From positions 682,001 through 746,000 of the forward strand of contig JAGMVK010000015.1 in the NCBI GenBank assembly GCA_020747065.1: DNA of 64,000 nt, read 5' to 3'. Each line of letters begins with the position of its first letter. Position 1 is the stretch's first letter. Positions 12,145 through 23,586 of the stretch are shown piece by piece. Origin of the DNA: Cadophora sp. MPI-SDFR-AT-0126. Taxonomy: Eukaryota > Ascomycota > Leotiomycetes > Helotiales > Ploettnerulaceae. The notes below the pieces were generated by a model, which was not told where the DNA came from, did no database searches, and saw nothing but the letters and a program-made list of their open reading frames with translations. A program made the translations under genes and the position numbers.

Positions 12145-13326
12145 CTACGGCTCCAGATGAGACCACTCTGGAATCGCCTTGATCTGCTGCCACATGAACT
12201 TCTCCAGCTTATTCGCGCTCTTCGCGTACGGTGTCGTCTCGTTATTGTACTTTCGACAATTGTCAAACACCAGCTTAGCGTCCTTGATGAACTCTTCTGG
12301 CGTGGCATAATTGTCTGCCTCAAGTTTTCGCTCCATGGTGCTGAGATCCATGGGCTCCTTAATGACCTCATAGTAATCATGGACTTCTTCCGAGTTGACA
12401 GGATGGTTGAACGGCCAGGCCGAGGCGTGATTCTGCATGTCGTTCAGAAGATGGAGGAGTTGGTTGTAGTTAGGACCGTGACGAGGTTGTCTGGCTAGTT
12501 CATCCATATCAGGAGACCATCCAGACTCACGGATCGCAGGGATGGACATGGGGTCGATCTTCCCGACACCATTCTTCCATTCCTTGGGAGGTTGATGAAC
12601 GACGTGGCTTTTACTGAATGCTCTGATTTTGGCATGAACTGCCTCCTTCTGCTTGAGTAGCATGCGGCCCATCTCCAGATATCGTACCCGTGGAAGCATA
12701 GAACACTGCATGATTGTTCCACCTTCGTAATCCTTGATATATCCCATCCATTTCTCCTTCTCCAGTGTAATGTCCTTTGTGAAGCCCTGCTTCTTGAAGT
12801 ATCCGATGGCGTAGTTATCGGCGTAGGTGAGGAAGTGCATGACTTTCGAAGTAGCTCTTACATAGTCCTTCAAATGCGACATCAGATGTGCTCCATACCC
12901 CTTGACTTGTTGATCCGAGGAGATGGCGCAGAAGACAATTTCAGCAAACTGCTGTTTATGGAATGGCCTGTATGTGATTCCTCCTACGACTTCCAGGGGC
13001 TTCTTGACAATCGCAATTGACAAATGCGTGCGGTCGTACACCAGGCGTGCTATGTAGTCTTTGGGCATCTTGGGGAGTTGCTTCTGGAAGATGCATTTCA
13101 GGCCTGTGAGAATGATGAGGCTTTCGCGTTTGTTGTCGTTGTTGACGACTCGGAATTCGATCTCGCCATTTCGCTCTTCTATCACCGCAGGTCTTTCTGG
13201 GAAAGGTATCCGGTGTACGCCTTGCTCTTCAGGGGGGTCTGTAGAGGACTTCTTGACTCTCTTGCTATCCGAAGGTGTGCTGGGCTCTTCAGTAGCCTTG
13301 CGCTTGAGTTCCTTGGCCGGGCCCAT
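12145..13326 (-). CDS. gcn5: Histone acetyltransferase Gcn5
   Basis: Gcn5 is the catalytic subunit of SAGA/ADA. It transfers acetyl from acetyl-CoA to lysines of histone H3 and H2B tails. A single uninterrupted exon encodes 393 residues. A basic N-terminus ([17 protein letters not shown]) is followed by the GNAT domain at about residues 60-220. The catalytic Glu lies in [10 protein letters not shown], and the acetyl-CoA loop reads [13 protein letters not shown]-terminal bromodomain spans about residues 285-385, with WPFNHPVN, the [15 protein letters not shown] segment and the acetyl-lysine-binding Asn in [12 protein letters not shown]. The length is typical of fungal Gcn5. Its neighbour downstream, ada3, encodes a direct partner in the same module. 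Confidence 0.97.
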   Translation of the reverse strand: MGPAKELKRKATEEPSTPSDSKRVKKSSTDPPEEQGVHRIPFPERPAVIEERNGEIEFRVVNNDNKRESLIILTGLKCIFQKQLPKMPKDYIARLVYDRTHLSIAIVKKPLEVVGGITYRPFHKQQFAEIVFCAISSDQQVKGYGAHLMSHLKDYVRATSKVMHFLTYADNYAIGYFKKQGFTKDITLEKEKWMGYIKDYEGGTIMQCSMLPRVRYLEMGRMLLKQKEAVHAKIRAFSKSHVVHQPPKEWKNGVGKIDPMSIPAIRESGWSPDMDELARQPRHGPNYNQLLHLLNDMQNHASAWPFNHPVNSEEVHDYYEVIKEPMDLSTMERKLEADNYATPEEFIKDAKLVFDNCRKYNNETTPYAKSANKLEKFMWQQIKAIPEWSHLEP

Positions 13327-14024
13327 CTTTGCTCGTGGTGTGTCGTGGATTAGCTTTTGAGTGTCCTGAGTTGATATCGGACAATGAGGGGAAGCTGGTT
13401 CAGGTTGTCAGCCTGGAGATGTCGGCTAGGAAGAGTGCGAGAGGATATGCGCAATATAATGGGTGAGAAATAGCCAGCAGACTTCCGGATTATTAGAGGA
13501 ATTTACTCCAGCCTGCTTGCGGCAGTGGTTGCACGTCGATTGTCCGGGATGAATGTGGACATCAGGAGTGAAGTCACTGAAAGTGGAGGCGGAAGTGCCC
13601 CGGATTAGGAATCACGAATTAGCGAAGGCGCTAGTAAGGCTGTCATCCAGCCTCGTGAACATTCCCGATTGTCACAAACAAAGAGAAACAAAGAATCTTA
13701 TGCGCAAAAGAAGGAAACAGCAAAAGAAACCGGATTACCACAGCTGACTTGCATCAAATGTCACAATATGTCGTTGGACTCCAAATCTATTTTTGGCTAA
13801 CACAAAAATGAATCCACGTTATTCTTAGCGTTGAGCTTAATTATCGGCGATATGTTTCGCCGACCCTGGTCAACTTTTGGGGAAGGCCAGTTCGCGTCTT
13901 CGCAAGCCTCGAAGAGCTGTGTTGACAACGACCATCCAGGCTGCCACTACCACTTCCGACTTTTACTACGATTCAAACCTTCAGCACTACAGCCCAACAG
14001 CCGAATCTACACAAGTCATAGTCT
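13327..14024. promoter_or_regulatory. Divergent promoter region, gcn5 / ost5
   Basis: Gcn5 starts leftward at 13326 and Ost5 starts rightward at 14025, so this 698-base spacer must hold both promoters. No coding frame is supported here, and I could not place individual transcription-factor sites with confidence. Confidence 0.5.
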
Positions 14025-14362
14025 ATGGAGTCATCACTGCATCAAGTTTGGGAGAGTGCCGCCGGCAACCCTTTCGTCCCAACTATCGGCAAAGACAGTC
14101 AATTCCTCGTTGGCTTCAGTCTATTATCCCTCGGCCTTCTTCTTACTGGATACTTTGGACTGAGTATGCTCTACCGTGAAGCTATTTTGAACCAAGTACT
14201 GACAGTTTCTCCAGACAGATCAGTTCTCAATATACCCCTCGTCGGAATACCAGCTTCGTTATCGATTGCGTAGGTAGACTTCCCAGCTCCCAATGACAAT
14301 CGCTAATACTAGGTAGATTCGGTGCAGTCTACATGATCTGCGCAGTGGGAGTCTATGTATAA
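14025..14362 (+). CDS. ost5: Oligosaccharyltransferase subunit Ost5
   Basis: Ost5 is a small ER membrane subunit of the oligosaccharyltransferase complex that N-glycosylates nascent proteins. Three exons, 14025-14163, 14215-14269 and 14317-14362, give 79 residues. The joins use GTATGC/TCCAG and GTAGGT/GGTAG, and the second intron has a CTAAT branch. Two hydrophobic segments are visible, FLVGFSLLSLGLLLTGYFGL and the C-terminal IAFGAVYMICAVGVYV. The C-terminal GVYV is also the end of yeast Ost5. Size and two-helix layout fit the PF05251 family. It sits only 153 bases upstream of rad1 in the same direction. Confidence 0.88.
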
Positions 14363-14515
14363 GAAAGACCGTTCTCCGAACATCGACGAATTTCCTTCCC
14401 TCGCATAAACACTGTACAATAGTTGGAACAATAAAAGCAAAGGAGTTCAGCACGCTTAAGACCTTGTGACATTACCTACCAATCAGATACCACCTTTATA
14501 CCTTCTTCCAGCAAT

Positions 14516-15590
14516 ATGTCTACCATCGATCCAGACAATGGTCCGCCTATTTTCAAATCCGTTTCCAGCTCGGCGAGACAGCTCTTTCAGTTGCTCAATT
14601 GCATTCGTTTTGCACCAAAGGCACAGGTCCAGGTCAGCCCGGAAGGCATACGATTTGCAGTTGAGGAATCTCGTGTTATGCAAGGTTGGTCGTGTTACTG
14701 TCATTCATCTATATGCATTAACACTTCTAGGAATTGTCTTTCTCGATAAAGCCCTCTTTACCACATTCAACTGCACTCTTCCCGAACCAGAACCCGCAGC
14801 AGACGATGCTGAACCCGAAGCCCCTGATCTACCCAACTTCCAAGTCTCCCTCGCAGCCCTCCTCGAAACTCTCCAGATCTTTGGAGCAGCAGATCCTACG
14901 AACGGGCGCTTTTTAAAGTCAGACAATGACGGATACTCCAGCAACATTCGACCAGGTCGTCCAAATGCATTCAGTAACCAGGCTCTTGGAATGTCCGGTG
15001 TCTGTCGCCTTTCTTACGCTGGTATAGGATCACCATTTAGCATCATACTTGAAGAATCCGGAGTTACAACCACATGCAACCTCAACACCTACGAGCCTGA
15101 GAGTCCAGAAGAAATCCCTTTTCAAAGAGATGCGATGCAAGTCAAGATCATCATGCAAGCACGTTGGCTGTTCGATGCCGTTTCTGAGCTGAGTGCTGCT
15201 TCTCCAACCCGTCTGGACATTACTGCATATCCTGATGCACCCTACTTGAGTCTGTCGGCTGTTGGTCCTCTAGGCAGCGCAAGTGTCGAATTTGCCAAGG
15301 GTAGAGAACTCCTCGAAACTTTCACCGTTGCTGAGAAGTGGACTCAGAGCTACAAATTCGAAATGATCAAATCTGCAGCTGAAGCCATGCGACTAGCCAG
15401 TAAAGTCAGCGTTCGAGGTGACGAGCAGGGTGTCTTAAGTCTACAGTTCATGGTTGAAGTCGAGGGCGGCGGCATTAGTTTCGTTGATTTCAGATTTGTT
15501 CCTTTCATTCGCGGCGAAGATGACGATGAAGAGGATGAAGATGAGGGTAGTGAGGAGGATGAATATGGCGACGAGGAAGATTTGCTTTAA
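14516..15590 (+). CDS. rad1: DNA damage checkpoint clamp protein Rad1
   Basis: Rad1 is one of the three PCNA-like subunits of the Rad9-Rad1-Hus1 (9-1-1) clamp, which is loaded at damaged DNA and activates the ATR-type checkpoint kinase. Exons 14516-14684 and 14731-15590 join in frame (GTTGGT/TTCTAG) to give 342 residues. The N-terminal clamp half starts with IFKSVSSSARQLFQLLNCI and continues across the join with the QVQVSPEGIRF strand and FLDKALFTTFNC. The second half shows WLFDAVSELSA and the conserved terminal strands FVDFRFVPF. An acidic tail (EDDDEEDEDEGSEEDEYGDE) ends the protein, as is common in fungal orthologues. Confidence 0.93.
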
Positions 15591-15687
15591 AAACAAGATC
15601 TCACGTCCCTCGAAATCGATTTGCCTTGCTAATCTTACCATCATGTCGTATTCTGTTCCTATATCTATACCATCCATGTCACGTCCG

Positions 15688-17040
15688 TCAAAACGAATGA
15701 AGCAAGCAATCTGCCCTTCCTCTTCTCAGTCCCAAAGGCAGAAAAGTTAACCCCTCCCCACCCACCAGCTTCAAAACACACTTTTTCTCCATCACCAGCA
15801 TCCAATTCCTCACCCTAAACCCCGGCACCCTCCCCCAACCCTCGCCATCAACCCAGATACCTCCTCAATCGCCCTCTCCATCACCTCACCCTCATCGTCC
15901 TCCCTCTCCCTATTCCCTCCCCTAGCCCCATTCCTTCACCATTCCCCTTCTGATCAGCAACAACAAATCCCCCTTTCAAACCCTCAAAGTCCCGCCCCAA
16001 CATCAACCCGGCATCCTCCAATCTTCTCCATCTCCTGCTCCCCAGCCCTCCTCCCACGCTTCCTCGACTTGACTTGTAGCTCAAGCGTACGGAATGTACT
16101 TTGAGATAGTACGAGGTATCGGATTTGAGGTGTGAGGGAGGGTGGGAACTAATAGGAAAGGGAGTCAAGGATTGTTGTATTTGTGTTGAATTTTGTGTTT
16201 GAACTGGGTGAGATGAGCTGCTCGCCTTGATCGATGAAAATGACGTCAGTTGCAATGTCAAAATGTGCGGTAATCAGGAAATCATGAGGCGGCTTCACGA
16301 GCTCAAAATAAGGATTTCGTTCCTCTCTCAAGTCTGAGCCGTTGCTACTACCGCTGCTGCTGATGCTCGCCCCTGTTCTGGTCTAGTCTTCATTTCGTCT
16401 TCGTCGTTGGACTAATTATCAGCCTCCATCCTCCCCGAAAAAGCCCTCCACAACTGATGACACTTCTCAGTCGTCTCTTCCAGTTCCTCTTACTTTCGCT
16501 CTTGCTCCTGCTCATCCTGTTATCTACGCAAACAACTCGCACTTCCACTTTCACGCAACCACGTACCCTTGCTTCGGTGCTGCGTGTCATGAAATGTTGA
16601 GTGGTTCAGTATTGTGTTCATATGCTTCCTTGTATATGTTTCTGTGTTTGTGTTCCTGTCTTCGGTCCTGCTTTGGTTTTCAATTTTGTTTCGAGATCGT
16701 GTTTGGTATCTGGGCTCGGATTTGGATCGACATTAGGATTCGGATGGGGAGATGTATTTTTGGTTTATTTCCGTGTGGGTTATCCGGCGTGGTATAGAGA
16801 AATGTAGAGACGTACGGCCAGAGTATTGCTCGTAACTCGAGGAGGAGTCGGATCAAAGGATGGAAGGCTGGGGAGGAGGGGAAGAGTGGGTGAGTCAGTG
16901 AATGGGTGAGTGACTTGTGGTGGGATCTGGACGCCATGAAGGACTGTGAGAAGTGAAAATTTGGGGGTTTGTTTGGGATTGAGTGATTTGAAAGTGTATG
17001 TGAGGGTGGTGTGCAGTTGAGGAATATTGGATGAGGACAA
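15688..17040 (-). CDS. Possible minus-strand gene, exon structure unresolved
   Basis: I do not recognise a family. Pieces that look coding lie in different frames on the minus strand. An N-terminus-like segment starts at 17040 (MSSSNIPQLHTTLTYTF). A coiled piece reads EELEETTEKCHQLWRAFSG near 16480-16420. NPYFELVKPPHDFLITAHFD lies near 16320-16260. WRRLEDAGLMLGRDFEGLKGG lies near 16040-15970. FRVRNWMLVMEKKCVLKLVG lies near 15830-15770, with a stop at 15688. I could not join them with consistent GT-AG introns, and the frame changes in a G-rich run near 15840. It could be a fast-evolving small gene, a decayed gene, or chance open frames. Confidence 0.3.
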
Positions 17041-18275
17041 GGCTTAGTTGAGGCAAGGTATAGTTTCGAGGCCGTCTATTAACGCTTGCTAAACTGGTGT
17101 CTAGATAAGGAATGGGCTTAGGAGTGGAAAGCTTCACAGGAGGTGAGTACCAATAAACTGTAGTAATTCAAGATAGCCTTGAGCAAATTCAGCTAACCCG
17201 CAAGCATTAGACGACCAACACCACCTCTAGCGATACAACGTTTACCCTCTCCACTTTCGGGCAAGACACTTACTGGAGCTTCCGAGCCCTTCCAACGATT
17301 TGCCATAAGAAATAAAACTTGGCAGCCACAATGCGGCGCCTCCCACACCACTACTGCGCTGTTCCGCCATCTGCAGCATCACTACCAAGCTTGAATCGTC
17401 GAAATTCATCTTCCAATTCTTGGTCTTCCAGGTCTTTAACAAAATCCTTTCATCTTTCAAGATTCGCCGTTACGGTATGTCCATTCTGGATGCTCTTTAA
17501 GTACCGTTTCAACACCGTCCTCTATCATTAGTTTCAACATAGCCATTCATCCGAGTGCCCTTCCAGCTTATCGCATGTCTATGATACTGTTTGAAAATGG
17601 TCCACTTGGATACCGCATAGGTATAGGTTCTTCTGCCTACTCAATCTAGGATGGTATGAAGATCACTATATCCCGGATCCAAATGAGTCTTTGAAACATG
17701 CGGTAGCACTTCCTACTGAACTTCGAGCTGTTGCCAGGAGCTGTATGTCATTATTATCGTGCAGATATTCTTGGTAAATTCTGGGCCTAATGCTTCGGTG
17801 GCTATTGTTGTAATAGTACGTAGATCGGTGGAAAAGATAGTATTCTTTATAACCGCAAGATTTGCAGCCCTCAGAAAGTGCAATCCCATCCGTTCTCCCG
17901 TGGCCTGTATCAACCCTGAAGCATTGGACTGACTTGTTGAACTCATGCAAAGTAATCAGACTCATGGTTTACCGTATAAACGGACTGGCAGTATTCTGGG
18001 AACATCGCAACTCTCCGATGGCCAGTGCAGTCAATCCAGGGAAGACCTCTGTGAATCTCTCTGCGTCCATCCCATTTGGAAGAACCCGAACAAGTCACTG
18101 TTTCTGAATGTATGCTCTTTTACTTCGCAGCACACCAATATAAGTGTGCTCAGATGCTGGATAAACATGACAATGCTGGTTCTGATGATACATCTGCGAC
18201 GTTGCCCTCGCACTGGTTGGACTACGGAGGAACATGCAGGATCAAGCAGGTCCTTGAATTCGAGCCATGGCATTG
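17041..18275. other. Stretch with no recognisable gene
   Basis: Two open frames look slightly protein-like: minus 17946-17713 (MSSTSQSNASGLIQATGERM...) and plus 18076-18318, whose 3' end runs into the TCGA repeat. Neither connects to other exons or to a family I know. They may be gene relics. Confidence 0.35.
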
Positions 18276-18445
18276 GTCCTTAAGCGAGGGTCGACATTTA
18301 AACGAGGGTCGACGTTAAGCGGTTCGACATTAAGCGGTTCGTTATCAAGCGAGGGTCGATCCTTGGCGTTCGACCTTTAAGCGAGGGTTCGAAGTCACGC
18401 GTTCGAACTTTTGAGCGCGGTTCGAACCTGGTGTGCGAACCCTCG
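18276..18445. repeat. TCGA-rich degenerate tandem repeat
   Basis: The words AAGCGAGGGTCGA, AAGCGGTTCGA and GCGTTCGA recur about every 17-20 bases, roughly nine times and with variation. All units contain TCGA and most contain TTAAGCG. It is not coding in any convincing way and may be a minisatellite. Confidence 0.75.
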
Positions 18446-19070
18446 ATTCACTTCGCAATCCCAGAGGTGATTTTAACAAATGCAAATATTCTTGGGCTTA
18501 TAAATATGCAAAGAATTCCATATCGGAGAGACTGAAGTTTGATTAAGCTGTGTGAGGATCTCGGGTTTCTGGGGGACGCAAGCAGCCTACCTACCTAGGT
18601 AGGCAGTAATTTTAGCTCCCGCTGTGTGGTTGATTAGATTGACAGTCGCATACAGCAAGAGCGGTGCTAGCCTGATGCTTTTCAAATTTGGGCGCTGTTG
18701 TGTGCGAATGGTTCCTAGTATCCGGTCCGTTTTGTTGCTAAGGCAGGTCACGTACAACCACGTATCGCCAGACCCAAGGTGTGGAGAGTGGCTGAAATCT
18801 AATTCGAAGGTGTGACAATGTTCTACTTGAAACAACGCACTATTGCTGAATGAGCAGGTTATTCACATTGTCAACCACGATGCCAAGACCTATGACAACT
18901 TCATCGCTTCCCAGACTCCCAATCATGAACCACAATACTAACCGAGACAATACCAAGGTCGCGGTGCCACGGCCGCTATTCACGGCGTTTAATTTTGCTA
19001 CAACATCCGCAAATATTTGCCCACGACAAATTCTCGTACCCAGAACACCTCACAACCAGCTACCGGCTCG
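18446..19070. other. Spacer with a CCTA/TAGG inverted repeat
   Basis: A perfect inverted repeat, GCCTACCTACCTAGGTAGGC-like, lies at about 18587-18606. No gene is evident. The spacer leads to the start of the 2EXR gene. Confidence 0.5.
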
Positions 19071-20000
19071 ATGGCAACATCATTCCATGATTTCGCTCGC
19101 TTGCCTTACGAGCTTCGACATACCATCTGGGAGGACGCGCTCCCATCGGTCGCTTCCAAGCCTGTGCAACATCACATCAAGTATCTCGTCCACCTCATCC
19201 TCGCACAGCCGCGTGACACTTTCTTTGGCTACGGAGTACCCACAAAGTACGATGGCACAATCATCAACGACTTCATGCAAAACAGTCCATCCCCTTACGC
19301 CGATCTTGAGGCATGTCCAGATCAAGAGTCGTTGCTTTTAAGCACGTCCAGAAATCACTTCGATGCAATAGAGATCTGGGGTCATGGCTCGCGAACCCGA
19401 AGTTTCCCTACTTGAATCCGGAGTTGATTGTGCGCAAGGAGGGGAGATTGGTGTATCGCTGCCACAAGATCACTGATGGATTTGATCTCGCGAAATATGT
19501 CTTTTGGGAGTTCAAGAGGAAAGATAATTCTAATAGTACAGTAAATCGCTCTGTTACTAAAGACTACGCGAGACGGAGAGATGATTGTGACTTAAACGGG
19601 GTGGAGCGTCAGGAAGAGGAGGAAGCGAAGAATCGAAGCGGGCGAGAGAGAGTTTTGGGAAGATGACGCAACAATCAGTAAGTGATTCGCGATACAGATC
19701 TGAGATTTTGGTTCTAATTGAAGCAGCAGCCAGCATCGAGAATGAAGAGCCTTTGCCGTGGGACGACGAGAGCGATTCTGAACATAACGATGTACCATCA
19801 CCACTCCTAGAAATGGTAAATCAGAAAGTCCTCAAGCTGCAACCAGAAGCGCACGGCTTGAGAGGCAGTTCTTCTAAGAATAGAAAGAGAGGTAGTGAGT
19901 AATTTGATCTCTGTGTATTGTTGCGACGCTGACTCTCATAGGAGAAGAAGATTGTGACGGCAGCGAGGAAGAGGAGCAACCTTGTAAACGGCAAAACTGA
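19071..20000 (+). pseudogene. 2EXR-domain protein, frame interrupted
   Basis: 2EXR proteins are an abundant fungal family of unknown biochemical function with an F-box-like start. The diagnostic FARLPYELRHTIWEDALP follows the ATG at 19071. The first frame ends at 19415. The homologous continuation (PKFPYLNPELIVRKEGRLVYR, KYVFWEFKR) is in another frame from about 19380, and I find no GT-AG pair that bridges them. An acidic C-terminal part (EPLPWDDESDSEHNDVPSP, then EEDCDGSEEEEQPCKRQN) is in a third frame, split by an apparent intron near 19900-19942. It could be a real frameshift, a sequencing error or an unusual intron. Confidence 0.55.
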
Positions 20001-20427
20001 TGCGATTTCCAGTGCGATACTTGACAGGAGGAAGTTATGTACTACATAGTGATATGATAATCCAGCAGAGATTCCAGAATTGCATGAGAGTCGTTTGGGT
20101 TTGTATTAATTTTGACATAAAAAGTGGACAGCCCCGCCAAGAGTGGGGGACATTACTTCACCGAATGAGTCAAATGGCCGCAAATTGTATTGATTCAAAA
20201 TAAGGAGATTTAATTTGCGACTTGATGTCTGTAAGTCTCGCTACAGTATCGGTAAATATATATGACCTGCTCATGCGAGTGTAAGAATGAATAAAGTGGT
20301 CATCTAAAGAGAGCCCCAGAATCACCTGACTCCTGCCGTAAACTTGATTACACCTTGACGTCGGCTTTGTTCCTCAACGTCTGTCCTCAAAGATCTTGCC
20401 TTTGACAGACTCGACTACCTTCTCAGA
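20001..20427. other. Promoter-side spacer of the deaminase gene
   Basis: No coding frame is supported. The segment is AT-rich towards 20200-20300. Confidence 0.45.
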
Positions 20428-20974
20428 ATGCCACGACCTCTTACTACAGCTGAAGCGGCTCTCATAGCAACAGCAACAGCCACCATCGATGCTGTACCCC
20501 GCTTCACATCCGGCCGAAAAGCCATGGATCATACGGTGGGATGCGCAGCTCTGTCGGTACGTGCAACGAGATCAACCAATCACACATCTAATCAACACAT
20601 AGTCCACTGGGCGTGTCTTTACCGGTGTAAACGTCTATCACTTCTCTGGTGGACCTTGTGCCGAGAATGTGGCATTCGGCAACGCAGCGGCCGCCGGGGT
20701 TGGCTCGACCTACTCGCCGGGTATCAAGGGACCCGATGGGAAGATGGAGACGATGAGTGCCTGCGTAGCTGTTGCGAATGATAATCGTGGGGTCATCAGT
20801 CCATGTGGGAGATGCAGACAGATGATGCTTGATTATTATCCGGGTATCAGAGTGATTGTTCGGGATCCAGCTGGTGAGGTGGTAACGGTTGGCATGGATG
20901 AGCTCTTGCCGTACGCCTATGTAGTTTCGAAGAACCCTACTGTGGATGAAGGAGGTCTAGAAATCAAGAAGTAA
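20428..20974 (+). CDS. Cytidine deaminase-like, blasticidin-S deaminase type
   Basis: This is a zinc-dependent nucleoside deaminase of the small CDA fold. Exons 20428-20556 and 20603-20974 join in frame (GTACGT/CATAG), giving 166 residues. The active-site signature is complete: [16 protein letters not shown] holds the Cys ligand and the catalytic Glu, and [17 protein letters not shown] holds the other two Cys ligands. The wording around [12 protein letters not shown] is much closer to fungal blasticidin-S deaminases than to housekeeping cytidine deaminases. It may therefore act on a nucleoside antibiotic or modified cytosine. Substrate choice is inference. Confidence 0.85.
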
Positions 20975-22112
20975 AGTTTTGAGCTGGGCGGAGATGAGAT
21001 TGAAGAACGTTGAACTAGATTCTGAGCACAATTCAGAAATTACTCTACACACCGCAAAGTCCAACTTCCAACTTTCCGAATGCCTAACCATTTTAGAAGG
21101 TGGTGGTCTTGGCTGACAAAGCAAAGAGATACAACTAATAGGCTCGATGCATAATTTGGTGCCTTTTTAGTCTACCACGATATGTTTTCTGGTGCATGTT
21201 AGTTACGAACAAGCCGTAACGAATTTTACATGACTACTTTTACGCTCGCTCAATGGTCTGGCCGTGCAATGTTGACACAAAGCCTTGGCACTACCCCACC
21301 TCGATTTAAGCGAGCTGTATGTATTTTCTCTTGAGTAGGTACCTCAAGACCTACGGACATGACATGCATGGTCGAAGGAAGGTAAAATTTTTTGCTCTAT
21401 AGGGGCCAACCAAATTTCTAGACATGACTGCTGAATGACAAGATGAAGCTCCGTTGATAAACGGACTGACAGGTGGTGGGGAAGATCGCGGCGTGTTCAG
21501 CACAGATTGTCCAGCTTGGAGAGTGACTTGGATTTTGATGCACGGTTCAACGAATTTGAGCTGAGAATCAATATAATTCTACTTGGCCGATACCACCAGT
21601 TTACCTGTCAAAGTAAATTGAATCGTGAGGATGACTGCGGGAGCTAAATTCGCTGGGTCATAGATTAAGCTCGTCTGAAGAATTGTATCTCGCGAAATGC
21701 CAAGGTCCATCTATCTAGGAACATGTTACTGAACATTATATCACTGGTGGCCTCATTCTGCTCTTGGTCCGCAGGACTTTACACAAAAAGGCGACGGCCG
21801 AGTAATGGTTGGTTGGCAGCATGCTTCGTAAGCATACGCGCATCTTGAGAAGCCTTGGCAAGTACCATCCAAATTCTCGGAGAACCTCCCCTGTTATTCT
21901 ATCCATGTGTGCTGCCAAGGGCCAAATTCGGTGATTAATCGATTCAACCTCAAACGCAGTATCCGCACGAGGCAGAAAGAGCATATTAAGTTAAACATCC
22001 ATCCTGAAAGTCAATAAGAGAATGGCCAGAATTTCGGTTCGAAGTTCACTACTTTTTCCCTCAATATTTGAGTTCTTTTATTACAACTTTCAATACAATA
22101 ATACTTCTCGTA
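20975..22112. other. Long spacer without a gene
   Basis: About 1.1 kb between the deaminase stop and the Fmp52 start. I see no coding frame, RNA gene or repeat. Confidence 0.5.
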
Positions 22113-22860
22113 ATGGCAACCGTTATTCTATTAGGGAGTACCGGTCTGGTGGTAGGACAATTCCTCTCAATGCTATCACCTGGAGCTAAGCACGACTCCA
22201 ATACAGGGCTCCATTATCCTCAACAACCTCACTTCCTCAACCGCTATATCTTCCATCTATGCGATAGCCCGCAAAGCACCACAGCTTCCACATAGCAAGC
22301 TTACACCAGTAGTCGAAGCCGACACTTCCAAATGGCCTGAAACAGTCACAACTATCTCTCCCACCCCAATGCTCTTCATATCCGCCCTCGGAACCTCCAA
22401 AGCTCAGGCAGGCAGCATCGAGAACCAACGCAAGATCGACCTTGACTTGAATCTTTCAGTTGCCAAAGCCGCCAAAGCAGCAGGAATCAAAGTCTACGTC
22501 TTGATCTCAGCCGCTGGCATATCAACTACCTCGCACTTCGCATACTCGAAAATGAAAGCCGAGCTTGAAGAAGCAATCAAAGAGGTGGGGTTTGAGAAAA
22601 CTGTTTTCATCAAGCCAGGCATGATTGTGGGGACGAGAGAGAATGCGAAGCCATTAGATGGGATTGTGAGAGGTGCTGCTTGGTTTAGCGGTGTTATCGG
22701 TGGTGGACACTTGAAGGATATTTGGGCTCAGGATGCAGAGCACATTGGGAGAGCTGCTATTGTGGCTGGTTTGGAAGCTCTTGCAGGTGAAGGACCAGCT
22801 GTTAGAAACGTCGGATATGAGGATATTGTGAAGCTCGGGAAGCATGATGTTTCTGCGTGA
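22113..22860 (+). CDS. fmp52: Fmp52-like NAD(P)-binding protein
   Basis: Fmp52 proteins are atypical short-chain dehydrogenases of the mitochondrial outer membrane whose reaction is unknown. A 39-base first exon (22113-22151) and a second exon (22207-22860) give 230 residues. The join (GTAGGA/ATACAG) restores the dinucleotide-binding motif GSTGLVGS at the N-terminus. Family marks follow: ADTSKWPE, FISALGTSKAQAGS, YVLISAAGI and YSKMKAELEEAI with the catalytic-type Tyr-x3-Lys. Length and motif order match the fungal family. Confidence 0.92.
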
Positions 22861-23586
22861 AGAGTTAGTGTGGCGGGATTGTGCTGTGATTTTGGACGAA
22901 ATAGTTTCTCTACAGATATCTTTCCTTCTCATTGAGATAGCAAATAATGCCGTCATAATCAACTGGATGTAACTCGGAAAAATTTGTACCGCTGAGGCAG
23001 CCAATCCCCAGACTTCCTTCAAATGAACAACAATCTCCGGTTTCTCTTGGGATAATAAAAGCCAGTTTCTGAATGTTCTACGTTGATGTAGACGCTGAAT
23101 AAGCTCCGCACCCGGTCCTTAAAGTGTTCCTGCAGGTCGGTTGGAGAAGCACTTACTTTGCAATCTTATGTAACCCATATGTGACATGCGTTGGCCAGGG
23201 ATTATTAGTGGAGGACGTTCCCGTCTCCTAGATGCTGCCAAGCTCTGGCGACATCCTATTCGATCTTAGCATCTTCGCCTGCTTGATGGGTAACGGACAC
23301 TCAGCCATTCCAGCTCCAAAAAGCCTCAAAATTGCACGATGAGATGAGATTTCTTCCAAGTTTACTCAACATGAGGTCTATGAGGCTGAGCTAAATTCCG
23401 TGGCGTCTTTGTAATGGTATTGTATAGGTCCCTCCATGCCTGACTGTGCAGATGCAGTCTCTTGGAACATATCAATCCCGCAGATGGTATCACGACTACA
23501 AATCTGGGTATAAAAGGTAATGAGCATGCATGACCAACACCATCTAGTATCAACTTACGATATCTCAACCTTTCGGATTGTTCGTC
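22861..23586. other. Spacer between fmp52 and the secreted hydrolase
   Basis: No supported gene. The short spliced open frames on the minus strand have no recognisable content. Confidence 0.45.

Noticed and set aside
18400..18430. GGTTCGAACC within the TCGA repeat as a tRNA T-arm
   Set aside because: It recurs as part of the tandem repeat, and no other tRNA arms are present.
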